Positions 20,395-28,983 of a stretch of DNA of 64,000 nucleotides are shown piece by piece. The DNA is from Ottowia flava. Its GTDB lineage: Bacteria > Pseudomonadota > Gammaproteobacteria > Burkholderiales > Burkholderiaceae_C. The notes under the pieces are model-generated. The model made no database searches, was not told the origin of the DNA, and saw nothing but the letters and a program-made list of their open reading frames with translations. The stretch spans positions 1 to 64,000 of the forward strand of contig NZ_VRUA01000015.1 in the NCBI RefSeq assembly GCF_008017535.1. Direction: 5' to 3'. The stretch's first letter is position 1, and each line of letters opens with the position of its first letter. A program made the position numbers and the translations under genes.

Positions 20395-20607
20395 TCAGAT
20401 TCGGGTGGTCTTGTAGTAGCGCTGCACGTGCTCGCTCAGCGTGTAACCGCCGCCGCGCTCGGGCGCTGGCTTGGCGGGCGCCGCGGCGACCGGCGCCTGT
20501 GGCTTGACCAGGGGAAGCGCAGACGACACCGCGGCAACCGCCCCTGCGGTGCCCACGCCGGCAAACACCGCACGGCGCGACAGTTGCGAAGAGGATTTGG
20601 ACTTCAT
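20395..20607 (-). CDS. Small Tat-signal protein of the formate dehydrogenase cluster
   Basis: 70 residues from ATG 20607, preceded by a strong GGAGGTG 9 nt upstream. It has a twin-arginine leader (LSRRAVFAGVGTAGAVAA) and a short mature part ending in YTLSEHVQRYYKTTRI. This type of small Tat protein occurs just upstream of the catalytic subunit in many beta- and epsilon-proteobacterial formate dehydrogenase operons. It may ride with the catalytic subunit during export or be a subunit of the complex. It is the first gene of the structural operon; the promoter should lie in 20608-20818. Confidence 0.88.
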   Translation of the reverse strand: MKSKSSSQLSRRAVFAGVGTAGAVAAVSSALPLVKPQAPVAAAPAKPAPERGGGYTLSEHVQRYYKTTRI

Positions 20608-20673
20608 CGTGGACACCTCCTGAAGGCCGAATAGGAATTTGTTTGCATAGGTTACTCTCGAATGATAACGGTG

Positions 20674-20700
20674 CAACCCCATACTCACTGGGGGGTTATC
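20674..20700 (-). promoter_or_regulatory. Inverted repeat upstream of formate dehydrogenase operon
   Basis: AACCCC ... GGGGTT with an 11-nt centre lies about 70-95 bp upstream of the Tat leader gene, in the only sizeable gap of the cluster. It could be an operator or a terminator for the accessory operon upstream. No run of T follows on the minus strand, so a regulatory role is a guess. Confidence 0.3.
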
Positions 20701-20749
20701 CCGACAAGCACGGTGCGGCATTCGCGCACTGCTCCCATCGACCCCCATT

Positions 20750-20806
20750 TACTCTTATTTTTATAGCTTGCTGCGCTGTCCCCTGTAGGGAGCAAGCCTG
20801 AAAACG
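20750..20806 (+). repeat. Dispersed repeat copy R7
   Basis: Diverged copy between the Tat leader gene and the TorD-like gene. It keeps TATAGCTTGCTGCGCTGT and CTGTAGGGAGCAAGCC. Confidence 0.7.
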
Positions 20807-20818
20807 CTCTAAGCCGAA

Positions 20819-21436
20819 TCATTCGACCAGGTCGAACCCCTGGGCTTCAACCTCAGCGAACGCATACAGGAAATCCCCTACGGCCTGGTAGAAGGGCGCG
20901 GCCGGGCGTTCCCGCAGTTGCTCGGCCAAGCGCCCAATCCACGGTTGCAGGTGCCGCGTATAGAAGTGCTGTTGCTGCGCCAGGTTGGCGACAGCGACGT
21001 CGTCGCCGGCGATCAGGTAGCGCATCACCTCGCACAGGTAGGCGATGTGGTCTTCCGTGTTGCCCGTGGCCTCGTCACGCCCCAGACCGAGCTGGGCCAG
21101 ATCGGCACGCAACTGGGCCAGTGGCTTGTCGTTGAGAAAGCCGCTCATGAAGTGCGAGCCGTAGGGCAGGACGTCCGGCTTGCCCACGCCGCCAAACAGC
21201 GCGTCGTACTCGGTGGCGATCTCGGCATCGGTGCGTGCGCGGGCCGCGCCCACCAACTGGCGGAAAGGCTCTTCCAGAAACGCGCCGGGCACGGGCGCTT
21301 CGGTCACGGCCAGGCGCAGGTTGGCCAGCAGCTCAGGGGACGGCGGCGCCTGGAACAGCAGCGCCAGCAGGCCGTAGACCTCGGCACGCGCCACTTCTTC
21401 GTCCAGACCGTCATCGGTCAGTCGCAGTTCGCTCAT
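20819..21436 (-). CDS. TorD/DmsD-family molecular chaperone
   Basis: 205-residue all-helical redox-enzyme maturation protein, starting at MSELRLTDDG (ATG 21436). The family-typical segments are AEVYGLLALLFQAPPSPELL near the N-terminus and the central YDALFGGVGKPDVLPYGSHF. It probably holds the Tat leader of the catalytic subunit until the cofactor is loaded. The start overlaps the polyferredoxin stop as ATGA. The accessory genes (DUF3305, DUF3306, polyferredoxin, chaperone) form one tightly packed transcription unit upstream of the structural genes. Confidence 0.92.
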   Translation of the reverse strand: MSELRLTDDGLDEEVARAEVYGLLALLFQAPPSPELLANLRLAVTEAPVPGAFLEEPFRQLVGAARARTDAEIATEYDALFGGVGKPDVLPYGSHFMSGFLNDKPLAQLRADLAQLGLGRDEATGNTEDHIAYLCEVMRYLIAGDDVAVANLAQQQHFYTRHLQPWIGRLAEQLRERPAAPFYQAVGDFLYAFAEVEAQGFDLVE

Positions 21437-23574
21437 GGTTTCCACCCTCCGGGGCCAATGCGGTCGGGCACCTGGTCGATGCGCACTTCCTGTGCATCGG
21501 TGTAGATGTCGACCACGCGGCAATCGGCGCACATCTCCAGGCGCTCGAGTGCCGCGCCCTGGAACATGGCGTGTCCGGCCAGCCGGCCCAGCATCGCCTC
21601 GACCGCCTGCACGGTGCCAAACGGCTTGCCGCAGCGAATGCAGCCCCACGGCTGCGCCGCGTTCAGCTCGCGCGCCTGCTTGCGCTCGGGCGCCAGCGAC
21701 AGGCGCGGCTGCAGCGTGATGGCGTCTTCGGGGCAGGTCGTTGCGCACAGGCCGCACTGCACGCAGTTGGCTTCGATGAAGCGCAGCTCGGGCCGCTCGT
21801 GGTTGTCCAGCAGCGCGCCGGCCGGGCAGGCGCTGACGCAGGACAGGCACAGCGTGCAACGGCCTTTGTCGACCTGCACGGTGCCCAGCGGTGAAGCGGC
21901 CGGCAAGGCAATCGCCTCGGGCAGCGGATCGGCCAGCGCCTGCGCCACCAGGTGGTCCAGCGCGAGCGACAGGTTGGCGCGCTTGTCGGCCTGCGGCGCG
22001 AAGGTGGCGGCGCTGGCCGGGCGGCGCTGGCGCGTGTGGGCCAGCTCCTGCAGTTCGGCGTCCAGATCGGTCGGCGTGCGCGCCTGCACCAGCTTGAAAT
22101 GCGTGCCGGTGTAGCCCAGGCCGGCCAGCAGCGTCTGCGCCACGTCCATCTGCGCGCGCAGGCCGTCCAGGTACTGCGGCGCTTCTTCGTCGGTGGTCAG
22201 CACCACCACCTGCTGCGCGCCCCAGGCGATGGCGCTGAGCCACAGCTCGATCCCCACACTGGCGGTGTGCCACAGGCCGAGCGGGACCACGTGCGCGGGC
22301 ACGCCATGGGCCACGCGCAGTTGCGCGGCGCGGCCCAGTTCTTCGACCAGCGCCCTGCCCTGGTTCTGGCTGTGCAGCAGCAGCGTGGCCGCTTCGCCCT
22401 TGCCCGCCGCGACCTGCGCGTACGTGCCCAGCAGCGAGCGCAGCTGCGCGCCCATGTCGGTCGCGCCCGGGTAGGCGTAGGTCAGCGCGCCGGTCGGGCA
22501 CACCGTGGTGCAGGCGCCGCAGCCCACGCACAGGTGCGGGTTGACGTGGATGCGCTGCTCTTGCTTGCGGCTGCTGATGGCCTCGGCCGAACAGATGTCG
22601 ATGCAGGCCTGGCAGCCCACTTGCTCGTTGCGCGCGTGGGCGCAGATCGACGGCTTGTAATGGAAGAAGCGCGGCTTTTCGAATTCGCCCACCAGCTCGC
22701 GCAGCGTCAGCAGCGCCTGCGCATCGCGTCCGTCCCAGCGCACGTAGCCCTGCGGCAGCGCGTGTTGCAGGAAGGTGGGCGTGGCGTGGGCTACGCGCAG
22801 GTCCAGCACCAGGTCGAAGCGCTCGGTCTGCGCCTCGGCCACGCGGTCGAAATTGATCGCCCCGGCGCTGCCACAGGCGGCCACGCAGGCGCGGTGGTTC
22901 TGGCAGGCCGCCAGGTCGATCTGGTAATCCAGGCCGATGGCGTTTTCCGGACAGGCGGCGATGCAGGCGTTGCAGCGCGTGCACAGGTCCAGATCGATCG
23001 GGTTGTTGGCGCGCCAGCCGATGTCAAACGCGCCCAGCCAGCCGGTGAGCGACTGCAACTGCCCCGCCAGCACCGGCCAGCGGCGGTCCTGCGCGCCACC
23101 GGCGTTGCCGGCGCCGGTGCTGAACACGGTGACGTCCAGCACGTCCTGCACCAGCGCCGCAGCGCGCTCGGCCGCGTCGACGGGGCCGATGATCAGCAAC
23201 CGCCCCGCGCTGCGGTAGGTCACGGTGGCCACCGGCTGCGGTGCCGGCAGGCGCGCGGCCGCCAGCAGCGCGGCCATCTTGGGTGTGGCCTGCGCGGCAT
23301 CGCGGCTCCAGCCGCCGGTTTCACGGATGTTGACGAAGCGGATGGGCACGCCGGCCGCCGCGCCTTCGGTCTGTTCGGCCAGTTCGCTGAACAGGCGCTG
23401 CTCCTGCGTGCAGGCGACGGTGACAAGTTCGCCGCTGGCCAGCGCGCGCTGAAAGTCGGGCGCCTCGCGCCGGCACAGGGTGCTGTGCGGCGTCAGGCTT
23501 TCATTCAGTGCCTGGCCGATGCGCCGGGCGTCCAGCGGCATCGTGCTGTTGCAGTCGCAGATCAGCGTCGGCAT
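21433..23574 (-). CDS. Multi-cluster 4Fe-4S polyferredoxin of the formate dehydrogenase cluster
   Basis: 713 residues from ATG 23574. Many cluster-binding motifs are visible: CTRCNACIAACPE, CQNHRACVAACG, CQACIDICS, CVGCGACTTVCP, CTLCLSCVSACP and CVQCGLCATTCP, plus a C-terminal CIRCG ... CADC pair. A central region around residues 390-560 without cysteines contains WLSAIAWGAQQVVVLTTDEEAPQYL, cited as WLSAIAWGAQQ and VVVLTTDEEAPQ, and resembles the electron-transfer domain of heterodisulfide reductase/FdhE-associated ferredoxins. It probably moves electrons to or from formate dehydrogenase or serves assembly. The 5' end overlaps the 3' end of the DUF3306 gene by 74 nt. Confidence 0.88.
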   Translation of the reverse strand: MPTLICDCNSTMPLDARRIGQALNESLTPHSTLCRREAPDFQRALASGELVTVACTQEQRLFSELAEQTEGAAAGVPIRFVNIRETGGWSRDAAQATPKMAALLAAARLPAPQPVATVTYRSAGRLLIIGPVDAAERAAALVQDVLDVTVFSTGAGNAGGAQDRRWPVLAGQLQSLTGWLGAFDIGWRANNPIDLDLCTRCNACIAACPENAIGLDYQIDLAACQNHRACVAACGSAGAINFDRVAEAQTERFDLVLDLRVAHATPTFLQHALPQGYVRWDGRDAQALLTLRELVGEFEKPRFFHYKPSICAHARNEQVGCQACIDICSAEAISSRKQEQRIHVNPHLCVGCGACTTVCPTGALTYAYPGATDMGAQLRSLLGTYAQVAAGKGEAATLLLHSQNQGRALVEELGRAAQLRVAHGVPAHVVPLGLWHTASVGIELWLSAIAWGAQQVVVLTTDEEAPQYLDGLRAQMDVAQTLLAGLGYTGTHFKLVQARTPTDLDAELQELAHTRQRRPASAATFAPQADKRANLSLALDHLVAQALADPLPEAIALPAASPLGTVQVDKGRCTLCLSCVSACPAGALLDNHERPELRFIEANCVQCGLCATTCPEDAITLQPRLSLAPERKQARELNAAQPWGCIRCGKPFGTVQAVEAMLGRLAGHAMFQGAALERLEMCADCRVVDIYTDAQEVRIDQVPDRIGPGGWKP

Positions 23575-24289
23575 GGGCGCCCCCGGCAGGCGCCTGCGGC
23601 GCAGCGGCCTCGGGCAAGGTAGGTAAATCGTTGCATAGGACCGATGGTGCCACACCGGGGGCCTCAACGGCCGCTTCACCTGTGCGTTCCCGTCCTGTCA
23701 ACGGGGTGGTCGCCGCAGCTTGCGAATTTTCAACAGAATTGGCCTCCAGCCCTACACCCATCTGCGCTGGCAGCTCCTCTTTTTGAAGCTTTTCAGCGCC
23801 ATCCCCGCCGCGCAGCTGGCCCGTGTCAACCTCGCCTTCGGGCGCGTCAACCAGGTTCATGAAGCGTGCGCTCGCCAGCTGACCCAGCATGCTGGCGGGC
23901 ATTGGCGTCGGGTTGGAGTAATCGTCGATATAGATATCGAGCCCGTCCATCACGTTGAAGTGCGGGTCGGAAAACAGCTTGCGCATCGCCGCGTTGCGCA
24001 CCTCGGGCGAAACCGAGCGCGCCACGAAGGCGCTGTAATCCGACTCGCGCGTGAGCTTCGCCACGTCCTGCCGCGTCAGTTCGGGCGGTGCCTCGGCCGG
24101 TGGCGCATCTGCAGCGGGCGCCGCCGGCGTCAGCGCCGCGACCGCGCCGTCATCAGGGCGCTGTCCGACTGCTGGCACGGCAGGCGCGGCGGTTGCGGGT
24201 TCAGCACGCGCCGGCTCCTGCAGCACCTGCCCTTCACGCGCGCCCTGCTTGCGCCGCGACCAGCGACCCAGAAATCCTTCATCCGCCAT
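23501..24289 (-). CDS. DUF3306 protein with in-frame repeat, extended C-terminus
   Basis: 262 residues from ATG 24289 (MADEGFLGRWSRRKQG). The conserved DUF3306 part covers residues 1 to about 160: FLGRWSRRK, then a Pro/Ala linker, then LTRESDYSAFVARSVSPEVR and DGLDIYIDDYSNP. Repeat R8 supplies residues about 167-188 (KLQKEELPAQMGVGLEANSV). About 75 further residues after it look out of character, and the last 24 are encoded inside the start of the next gene in another frame. The repeat insertion may have removed or displaced the original stop codon. Function of the family is unknown; it accompanies formate dehydrogenase genes. Confidence 0.82.
   Translation of the reverse strand: MADEGFLGRWSRRKQGAREGQVLQEPARAEPATAAPAVPAVGQRPDDGAVAALTPAAPAADAPPAEAPPELTRQDVAKLTRESDYSAFVARSVSPEVRNAAMRKLFSDPHFNVMDGLDIYIDDYSNPTPMPASMLGQLASARFMNLVDAPEGEVDTGQLRGGDGAEKLQKEELPAQMGVGLEANSVENSQAAATTPLTGRERTGEAAVEAPGVAPSVLCNDLPTLPEAAAPQAPAGGAHADADLRLQQHDAAGRPAHRPGTE
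23725..23791 (-). repeat. Dispersed repeat copy R8, inside DUF3306 gene
   Basis: In-frame copy in the sense direction: GAGCTGCCAGCGCAGATGG, GTGTAGGGCTGGAGGCC. It is read in a frame that turns TGTAGGGC into GGT-GTA-GGG, which avoids the TAG. Confidence 0.88.
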
Positions 24290-24887
24290 GCGAAGCCCCT
24301 CCACTGCCGCCGCCACCACGGCGCTTTTCGCCAGTGGACACGCGCGCCGGGTTGCCAAAGCGGTCCTGCAGCGGCTGAAAGCTTTGCGGCCGCGCGCGGC
24401 GCTTGGGCTCGGCCTGGTAGTGGGCCCGCGCAAACGCGCTGATCCAGTCCACCACGTCGGGGGTTGCCGGCACCTGCTCGACCGTTTCCTGCGCGTCCAG
24501 CCAGCGGCCCGCGTCGTGGTAACTCAGGCTCACCGCCTGAGGCTGCGGGAAGGGCTCGCCGTCCGGCCCGTCTTCCATGCGCCACATCACGAACCAGCCG
24601 GGCGCGGGCGACGAGGCGTTCAGGTAATAGCCTTCGGCGTCGTCGCGGTAGAGCGTGACGCAAAAGCCCGGGAAGACCCAACTGGCGCCGCTGTCGTTGT
24701 CCACCAAAAGGCGCGGTGCGTCGCCGTGCTGCGGCTGCTGGGGCACCACATCGTCCAGCACCCAGCGCCACGCCTGCCACCGCGCGGCAGCGCCATGGTT
24801 GGCCACGCGGCGCATCAGCACCGAGACGTTAACGGTGGGGCGGCCCGGGGTGTTCGTGGCCGCGAGGGCTTGATCTGGCAATGTCAC
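24279..24887 (-). CDS. DUF3305 protein of the formate dehydrogenase cluster
   Basis: 202 residues. The family-typical start VNVSVLMRRVANHGAAARWQ is followed by WRWVLDDVVP and FPGFCVTLYRDDAEGYYLN. WFVMWRMEDG and RWLDAQETVEQVP follow. The C-terminus is a Gly-rich tail (GGGGSGGASHGG). DUF3305 and DUF3306 almost always occur together beside formate dehydrogenase, but their biochemical role is not known to me. It overlaps the DUF3306 start by 11 nt and is the first gene of the accessory unit. Confidence 0.88.
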   Translation of the reverse strand: MTLPDQALAATNTPGRPTVNVSVLMRRVANHGAAARWQAWRWVLDDVVPQQPQHGDAPRLLVDNDSGASWVFPGFCVTLYRDDAEGYYLNASSPAPGWFVMWRMEDGPDGEPFPQPQAVSLSYHDAGRWLDAQETVEQVPATPDVVDWISAFARAHYQAEPKRRARPQSFQPLQDRFGNPARVSTGEKRRGGGGSGGASHGG

Positions 24888-24971
24888 CAGACCATTATCG
24901 GCCGCGGCGAATGCATCGGCCCGGGTGGGTGTTTGTGCCTGCGCGCGCGCTGAGTGCGCAGGCGTGGCGAC

Positions 24972-25709
24972 TCAACGGCCCTTGAAGTCCGCTTTGCGCT
25001 TTTCCTTGAACGCGGCCACGCCCTCCTTGTAGTCGTCGCTTTGGGCGATCTCGGTCAGGTAGCCCATTTGCGGGTAGGCGATCTCGGCCGGTGACTTGGG
25101 CAGGGTTTCCAGCGTGGCGCGCTTGATGGTCTGGATCACCAGCGGTGCGGCGTCCGCGAGGCGTTCGGCCCACTCCAGCGCAGCCGCGTGCGCGCCGCCC
25201 TTGGCCGTCACGCGGTTGACCAGGCCGACCTCGTAGGCACGCGCTGCGGGCAGCGGCTCGCCCAGCATCAGGAATTCGAGCGCGACCTTCTGTGGGATGC
25301 GCGACACCAGGCCCGCCGTGATGCCGCCGAACAGGCCAAGCTTGGCCTCTGGGAACATGAACTGCGCGGTGTCGTCGACGATGCACAGGTCGCTCATCAT
25401 GGTCAGCGTGAAGCCCGCGCCCACCGCCCAGCCTTGCACGGCGCTGATCAACGGCTTTTCCAGCTTGACGCCGACGTTGGGCACGCCTTTCCAGGCTTCC
25501 TTGGACGGGTCGCTGACGTCCACGCCGGCACAGAAATGGTCGCCTTCGGCGCTCAGCAGCGCGACGCGCTCATCGCTGGCGGCAAAGCGCAACCAATATT
25601 CATTGAGCAGCGAACTCATCTCGGCGTTGAGCGCGTTGCGGCGCTCAGGCCGGCGCAGCGTGATGTGGGCGACGCGGCCCCTGGCTTCGTAGGTGATCGG
25701 AAGTGTCAT
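24972..25709 (-). CDS. Enoyl-CoA hydratase/isomerase family protein
   Basis: 245-residue crotonase-fold enzyme from ATG 25709 (MTLPITYEARGRV). The crotonase signatures are RPERRNALNAEM and the oxyanion-hole segments AEGDHFCAGVDV and GWAVGAGFTLTMMSDL. Only one of the usual acidic catalytic residues is obvious (Glu in FPEAKLGLFGG), so it could be a hydratase or an isomerase. It lies downstream of an acyl-CoA ligase gene in the same direction, separated by repeat R9, and probably acts on the CoA ester that ligase makes. Confidence 0.9.
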   Translation of the reverse strand: MTLPITYEARGRVAHITLRRPERRNALNAEMSSLLNEYWLRFAASDERVALLSAEGDHFCAGVDVSDPSKEAWKGVPNVGVKLEKPLISAVQGWAVGAGFTLTMMSDLCIVDDTAQFMFPEAKLGLFGGITAGLVSRIPQKVALEFLMLGEPLPAARAYEVGLVNRVTAKGGAHAAALEWAERLADAAPLVIQTIKRATLETLPKSPAEIAYPQMGYLTEIAQSDDYKEGVAAFKEKRKADFKGR

Positions 25710-25733
25710 ACGGTGATGTCCAGTCGATGCAAT

Positions 25734-25792
25734 GGTTTTGATAGCTGGCCGCGCAGATCCCCGTAGGGCCAGCGGCCGATTTCGTTCAAATT
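25734..25792 (+). repeat. Dispersed repeat copy R9
   Basis: Clear intergenic copy between the enoyl-CoA hydratase and acyl-CoA ligase genes: GATAGCTGGCCGCGCAGAT, GTAGGGC, GCGGCCGATTTCGTTCAAAT. Confidence 0.9.
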
Positions 25793-25806
25793 TGGTGCAA
25801 TTCCGA

Positions 25807-27942
25807 TCAGGCTGCGGCTTGCCACACGGCGCGCGCATCGGCCACAACGACCGTATCGCCCCGCGCCATGACGGGGTTGGCCTCGCACTCCGCCAGACGC
25901 GGCCCCAGCAGCGTGGCCAGCTGACCGAAGCGCAGCGCCAGATCGACCAACGCGTCCACGTTGACGGGCGGCTTGCCACGGTAGCCCGTCAACAGCGGGT
26001 ACAGGCGCAAGCCCTCGATGGCGCGGCGGATCGCTTGCGGCCCGGCATTGGCCGGCAGCAGCGCGGTGTCCTTCAGCAGCTCGACCAGCGTGCCGCCCAG
26101 GCCAATGGTCAGCATGGCGCCGAACTGCGCGTCCCAGTGCGTACCGATCAACAGCTCGGCATCGGCGCGCACCTGCTGCTGCACCAGCACGCCGTCGAAC
26201 TGCGCGCCGGGCACGCGGCCCGTGGCCTGCTCCAGCGCGACGAACTGCTGGCGCACCGCGGCCTCGTCGGCCACGCCCAGCACCACGCCGCCGACGTCGC
26301 TCTTGTGGCTGATCTGCGCGGACATGAGCTTCATGACCACCGGGTAGCTGATGGCGGCGGCGGCACGCACGGCGTCGTCGGCGCTGCGCACCCACTCGCC
26401 GCGCGTGGTCGGGATGCCGGCCGCAGCCAGCAGGCGCTTGGCCTCGAATTCCGACACCAGGCCGTCGGGCCACGCCGCCACGGCCTGCTGCACCGCGGCT
26501 GCGTCAAAGCGCAGCGCGGCCGGCGCTTCGTTCGTTGCGCTGGCGTAGGCGAGGCGGTTGCGCAGGTAGGCCAGCGCTTCCTTGATGTTGGCAAAGTTGA
26601 CCAGCCCTTGCGCCTTGAGCACAGCGCCGGCTTCGGTGCCGGCGCTGCTGGCCGCGTTGACGAAGGCCACCGGCTTCGACGACTCGCGGTTGATGTCCAC
26701 CACGGTCTGCGCCGTGGGCACCATCTCGGGCATCGTGGTCATCAGGAACAGGCCTGCGCCCACGTTGGGATCGCTCAGCATGGTGTCGAGCACCTTGCGC
26801 AGCCACTGCGGGTCGCCCGCGCGCTGGGGCGCAGGCACCGCCCCCAGATCGAACGGCAGGCGCGCGCCGGCTTCGGGCATGAGCGCGAGCAACTTCTGCA
26901 CCGTCTCGCTGCTCAGCGTGGCGGCTTCCAGCCCTGCTTCGCCGACCAGATCGCTCGCCACGGCACCGCCGCCACCGGAGCCCGACAGCACCGCCACCTG
27001 CGGGCCGCTGGGCGCAGGCAGTCGACCCCAGGCTGCGGCCTGGGCGACCAGCTCCAGAAAATCGTCCACCAGCACCGCTCCCGCGTGGCGCACGCTGGCT
27101 TCAAAAGCGCCGAATTCACCGGCCAGGCTGGCCGTGTGCGACTGCACCGCCTTCTGGCCCAGCGCCGTTCGGCCTGCCTTGACCACCAAGACCGGCTTGC
27201 CCGCCACGCGGGCAGCGCGCAGCAGTTCGAGAAAGCGGGCGCCGTCCTTGACGCCTTCTACGTAAAGCGCGATGACCTGGGAGTTTCGGTCGGCGATGGC
27301 GTATTCGAGGAAGTCGCACACCTCCAGATCCGCCTGGTTGCCTAGCGACACGCAGAAGCTGAAGCCCGCGCCCAGGTCGTAGGCTCGTGCCAGCATGGCG
27401 CCGGCCAGCGCGCCGCTCTGACTGATCAGCGCGATATTGCCCTTGATGAGGACGTCGTTGCGCATCAGCGCCTGCGCGTTGAGCAGGCACAGGTCGTTGT
27501 GGCTGCTGAAGTAGCCCATGCAGTTGGGGCCGATGATGCGCATGCCCGCGCGCCGAGCCACCTGCAGCAACTGCTCCTGCAGCGCCGCGCCTTCCGCACC
27601 ACTTTCGGCGAATTGCGAGGTGACCATGAGCACCACCTTCACGCCCGCCTTGGCGCAATCCTTGAACGCGGCCAGCGTGAGCGCCTGCGGCACCACGATG
27701 ACGGCCACATCCACAGGTTGACCGATCGCGCTCACGCTCGGGTAGGCCTTGAGGCCCTGCACGGTGTCCGCGCGCGGATTGACGGGGTAGATCGCTCCGG
27801 GGTACTTGAACTTGCGCAGCAGATTCAGGATGCTGCCGCCCCACTTCATCACGTCGTCCGACGCACCCAGAATCGCCACACCTCGGGGGTCGAGGGCGCA
27901 GCGCACCGCCTCGATCGAGGGGGCGGTCACGGCTTGCTCCAT
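25807..27942 (-). CDS. NDP-forming acyl-CoA synthetase family protein
   Basis: 711 residues with the fused ADP-forming acetyl-CoA synthetase layout. A CoA-binding domain (GVAILGASDDVMKWGGSIL) is followed by a succinyl-CoA ligase-like domain (IGPNCMGYFS, SQSGALAGAMLAR, SHTASLAGEFGAFEA). The C-terminal half from about residue 480 is an ATP-grasp domain (AISYPVVMKLMSAQISHKSDVGGVV, in two pieces: AISYPVVMKLM and SAQISHKSDVGGVV). The conserved phosphohistidine candidate is in SHTASLAG. The reaction is carboxylate + CoA + ATP to acyl-CoA; the substrate is not shown. A Bug protein and PLP lyase are encoded upstream, so the substrate may be an imported acid or a keto acid derivative. Confidence 0.9.
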   Translation of the reverse strand: MEQAVTAPSIEAVRCALDPRGVAILGASDDVMKWGGSILNLLRKFKYPGAIYPVNPRADTVQGLKAYPSVSAIGQPVDVAVIVVPQALTLAAFKDCAKAGVKVVLMVTSQFAESGAEGAALQEQLLQVARRAGMRIIGPNCMGYFSSHNDLCLLNAQALMRNDVLIKGNIALISQSGALAGAMLARAYDLGAGFSFCVSLGNQADLEVCDFLEYAIADRNSQVIALYVEGVKDGARFLELLRAARVAGKPVLVVKAGRTALGQKAVQSHTASLAGEFGAFEASVRHAGAVLVDDFLELVAQAAAWGRLPAPSGPQVAVLSGSGGGGAVASDLVGEAGLEAATLSSETVQKLLALMPEAGARLPFDLGAVPAPQRAGDPQWLRKVLDTMLSDPNVGAGLFLMTTMPEMVPTAQTVVDINRESSKPVAFVNAASSAGTEAGAVLKAQGLVNFANIKEALAYLRNRLAYASATNEAPAALRFDAAAVQQAVAAWPDGLVSEFEAKRLLAAAGIPTTRGEWVRSADDAVRAAAAISYPVVMKLMSAQISHKSDVGGVVLGVADEAAVRQQFVALEQATGRVPGAQFDGVLVQQQVRADAELLIGTHWDAQFGAMLTIGLGGTLVELLKDTALLPANAGPQAIRRAIEGLRLYPLLTGYRGKPPVNVDALVDLALRFGQLATLLGPRLAECEANPVMARGDTVVVADARAVWQAAA

Positions 27943-27945
27943 GTC

Positions 27946-28935
27946 TCAGTTCTCCAGTTTGATGTTCTGTTCGCGGATGACCTTGCCGTACTGCGCGTAG
28001 TCGTGGTCCCATTGCTTCTTGAACGCCGCCGGGCCGGCGTACGCGGGCTCCATGGCGTAGGGGTGCATGCGTGTGGCCACATCCGGCTGTTGAAGGGCGG
28101 CCTCGAACGCGGCAGACAGCTTGTCGACCACCGGCGCCGGTGTGCCCTTGGGCGCGAAGGCCCCGAACCAGGTGCCGCCGGTGCCCGGACTGGGCACGCC
28201 CGATTCGACCACCGTGGGCACGTTCGGGAAGTCGGGCAGGCGCTTCGGGTACTGCACCGCGAGCAGGCGTGCGCGGCCACTCTTCACGTACTGCAGCATC
28301 GTCACGTCGATGCTCATGTCCACCCGCCCGGCCAGCAGGTCGGTGGTGATGTCGGCCGCGCCCTTGTAGGGCACGTGCGTCATCTTGATGCCCCAGTTCT
28401 TCTGCAGGATTTCACCGGCCAGGTGCACCTGAGAGCCAACACCCGACGAGGCGAAGGTCACCTTGCCCGGATGGGCCTTGGCGTAGGCGATGAACTCGGG
28501 CAGCGTCTTGACCGGCAGGCTGTTGGCCACGATGTAGACGCTGTTGAATTCGGACAGCTTGGCCACCGGAATCAAGTCCTTTTGCGCGTCGTAAGGCAGC
28601 TTGCGCAGTTGCGGCGTGATCGCCATGATGCCGACCGGCCCGACGAACAGCGTGTAGCCGTCGGGCGCGGCGGTGGCGGCGGCGTTGGCGGCGATCGACC
28701 CACCGGCACCCGTGCGGTTGTCGACGATCACCGGCTGGCCCAGCGTGCGCTGCATGTGCTCGGCCATGCTGCGCAGCACCACCTCCATCCCGCCGCCCGG
28801 CGAGAAGGGGTACATGATGCGGATCGGCTTGTTGGGAAAATTGTCGGCGCCCTGCGCCCAGGCCGAAGGCCCCAGCAGCGCCATGCCGGCAGCGGCGCCG
28901 GCCACCAGCGCAGTTCTGCGCGAAAAGTAAGTCAT
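27946..28935 (-). CDS. Bug-family (TctC) periplasmic solute-binding protein
   Basis: 329 residues with a signal peptide containing SRRTALVAGAAAGMALLG (Tat-like) and cleavage near AWA. The family core is KPIRIMYPFSPGGGMEVVLR, VDNRTGAGGSIAANAAA, DGYTLFVG, HVPYKGAADITTDLLAG and FGAFAPKGTP. Bug proteins bind organic acids in the periplasm, usually for TctAB membrane partners; none are in this window. It is only 3 bp upstream of the acyl-CoA ligase gene. It is strikingly similar to the Bug protein at 30771-31760. Confidence 0.94.
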   Translation of the reverse strand: MTYFSRRTALVAGAAAGMALLGPSAWAQGADNFPNKPIRIMYPFSPGGGMEVVLRSMAEHMQRTLGQPVIVDNRTGAGGSIAANAAATAAPDGYTLFVGPVGIMAITPQLRKLPYDAQKDLIPVAKLSEFNSVYIVANSLPVKTLPEFIAYAKAHPGKVTFASSGVGSQVHLAGEILQKNWGIKMTHVPYKGAADITTDLLAGRVDMSIDVTMLQYVKSGRARLLAVQYPKRLPDFPNVPTVVESGVPSPGTGGTWFGAFAPKGTPAPVVDKLSAAFEAALQQPDVATRMHPYAMEPAYAGPAAFKKQWDHDYAQYGKVIREQNIKLEN

Positions 28936-28983
28936 CTTGTTCTCCTTTTATGGGAATGAATGCAGGGCATGGGCCCGCGCGGA

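Noticed and set aside
20819-22984. Long single open frame (721 codons) covering the TorD-like gene and part of the polyferredoxin gene
   Set aside because: The first two thirds are an out-of-frame reading of the polyferredoxin gene. The TorD-like protein starts at 21436.
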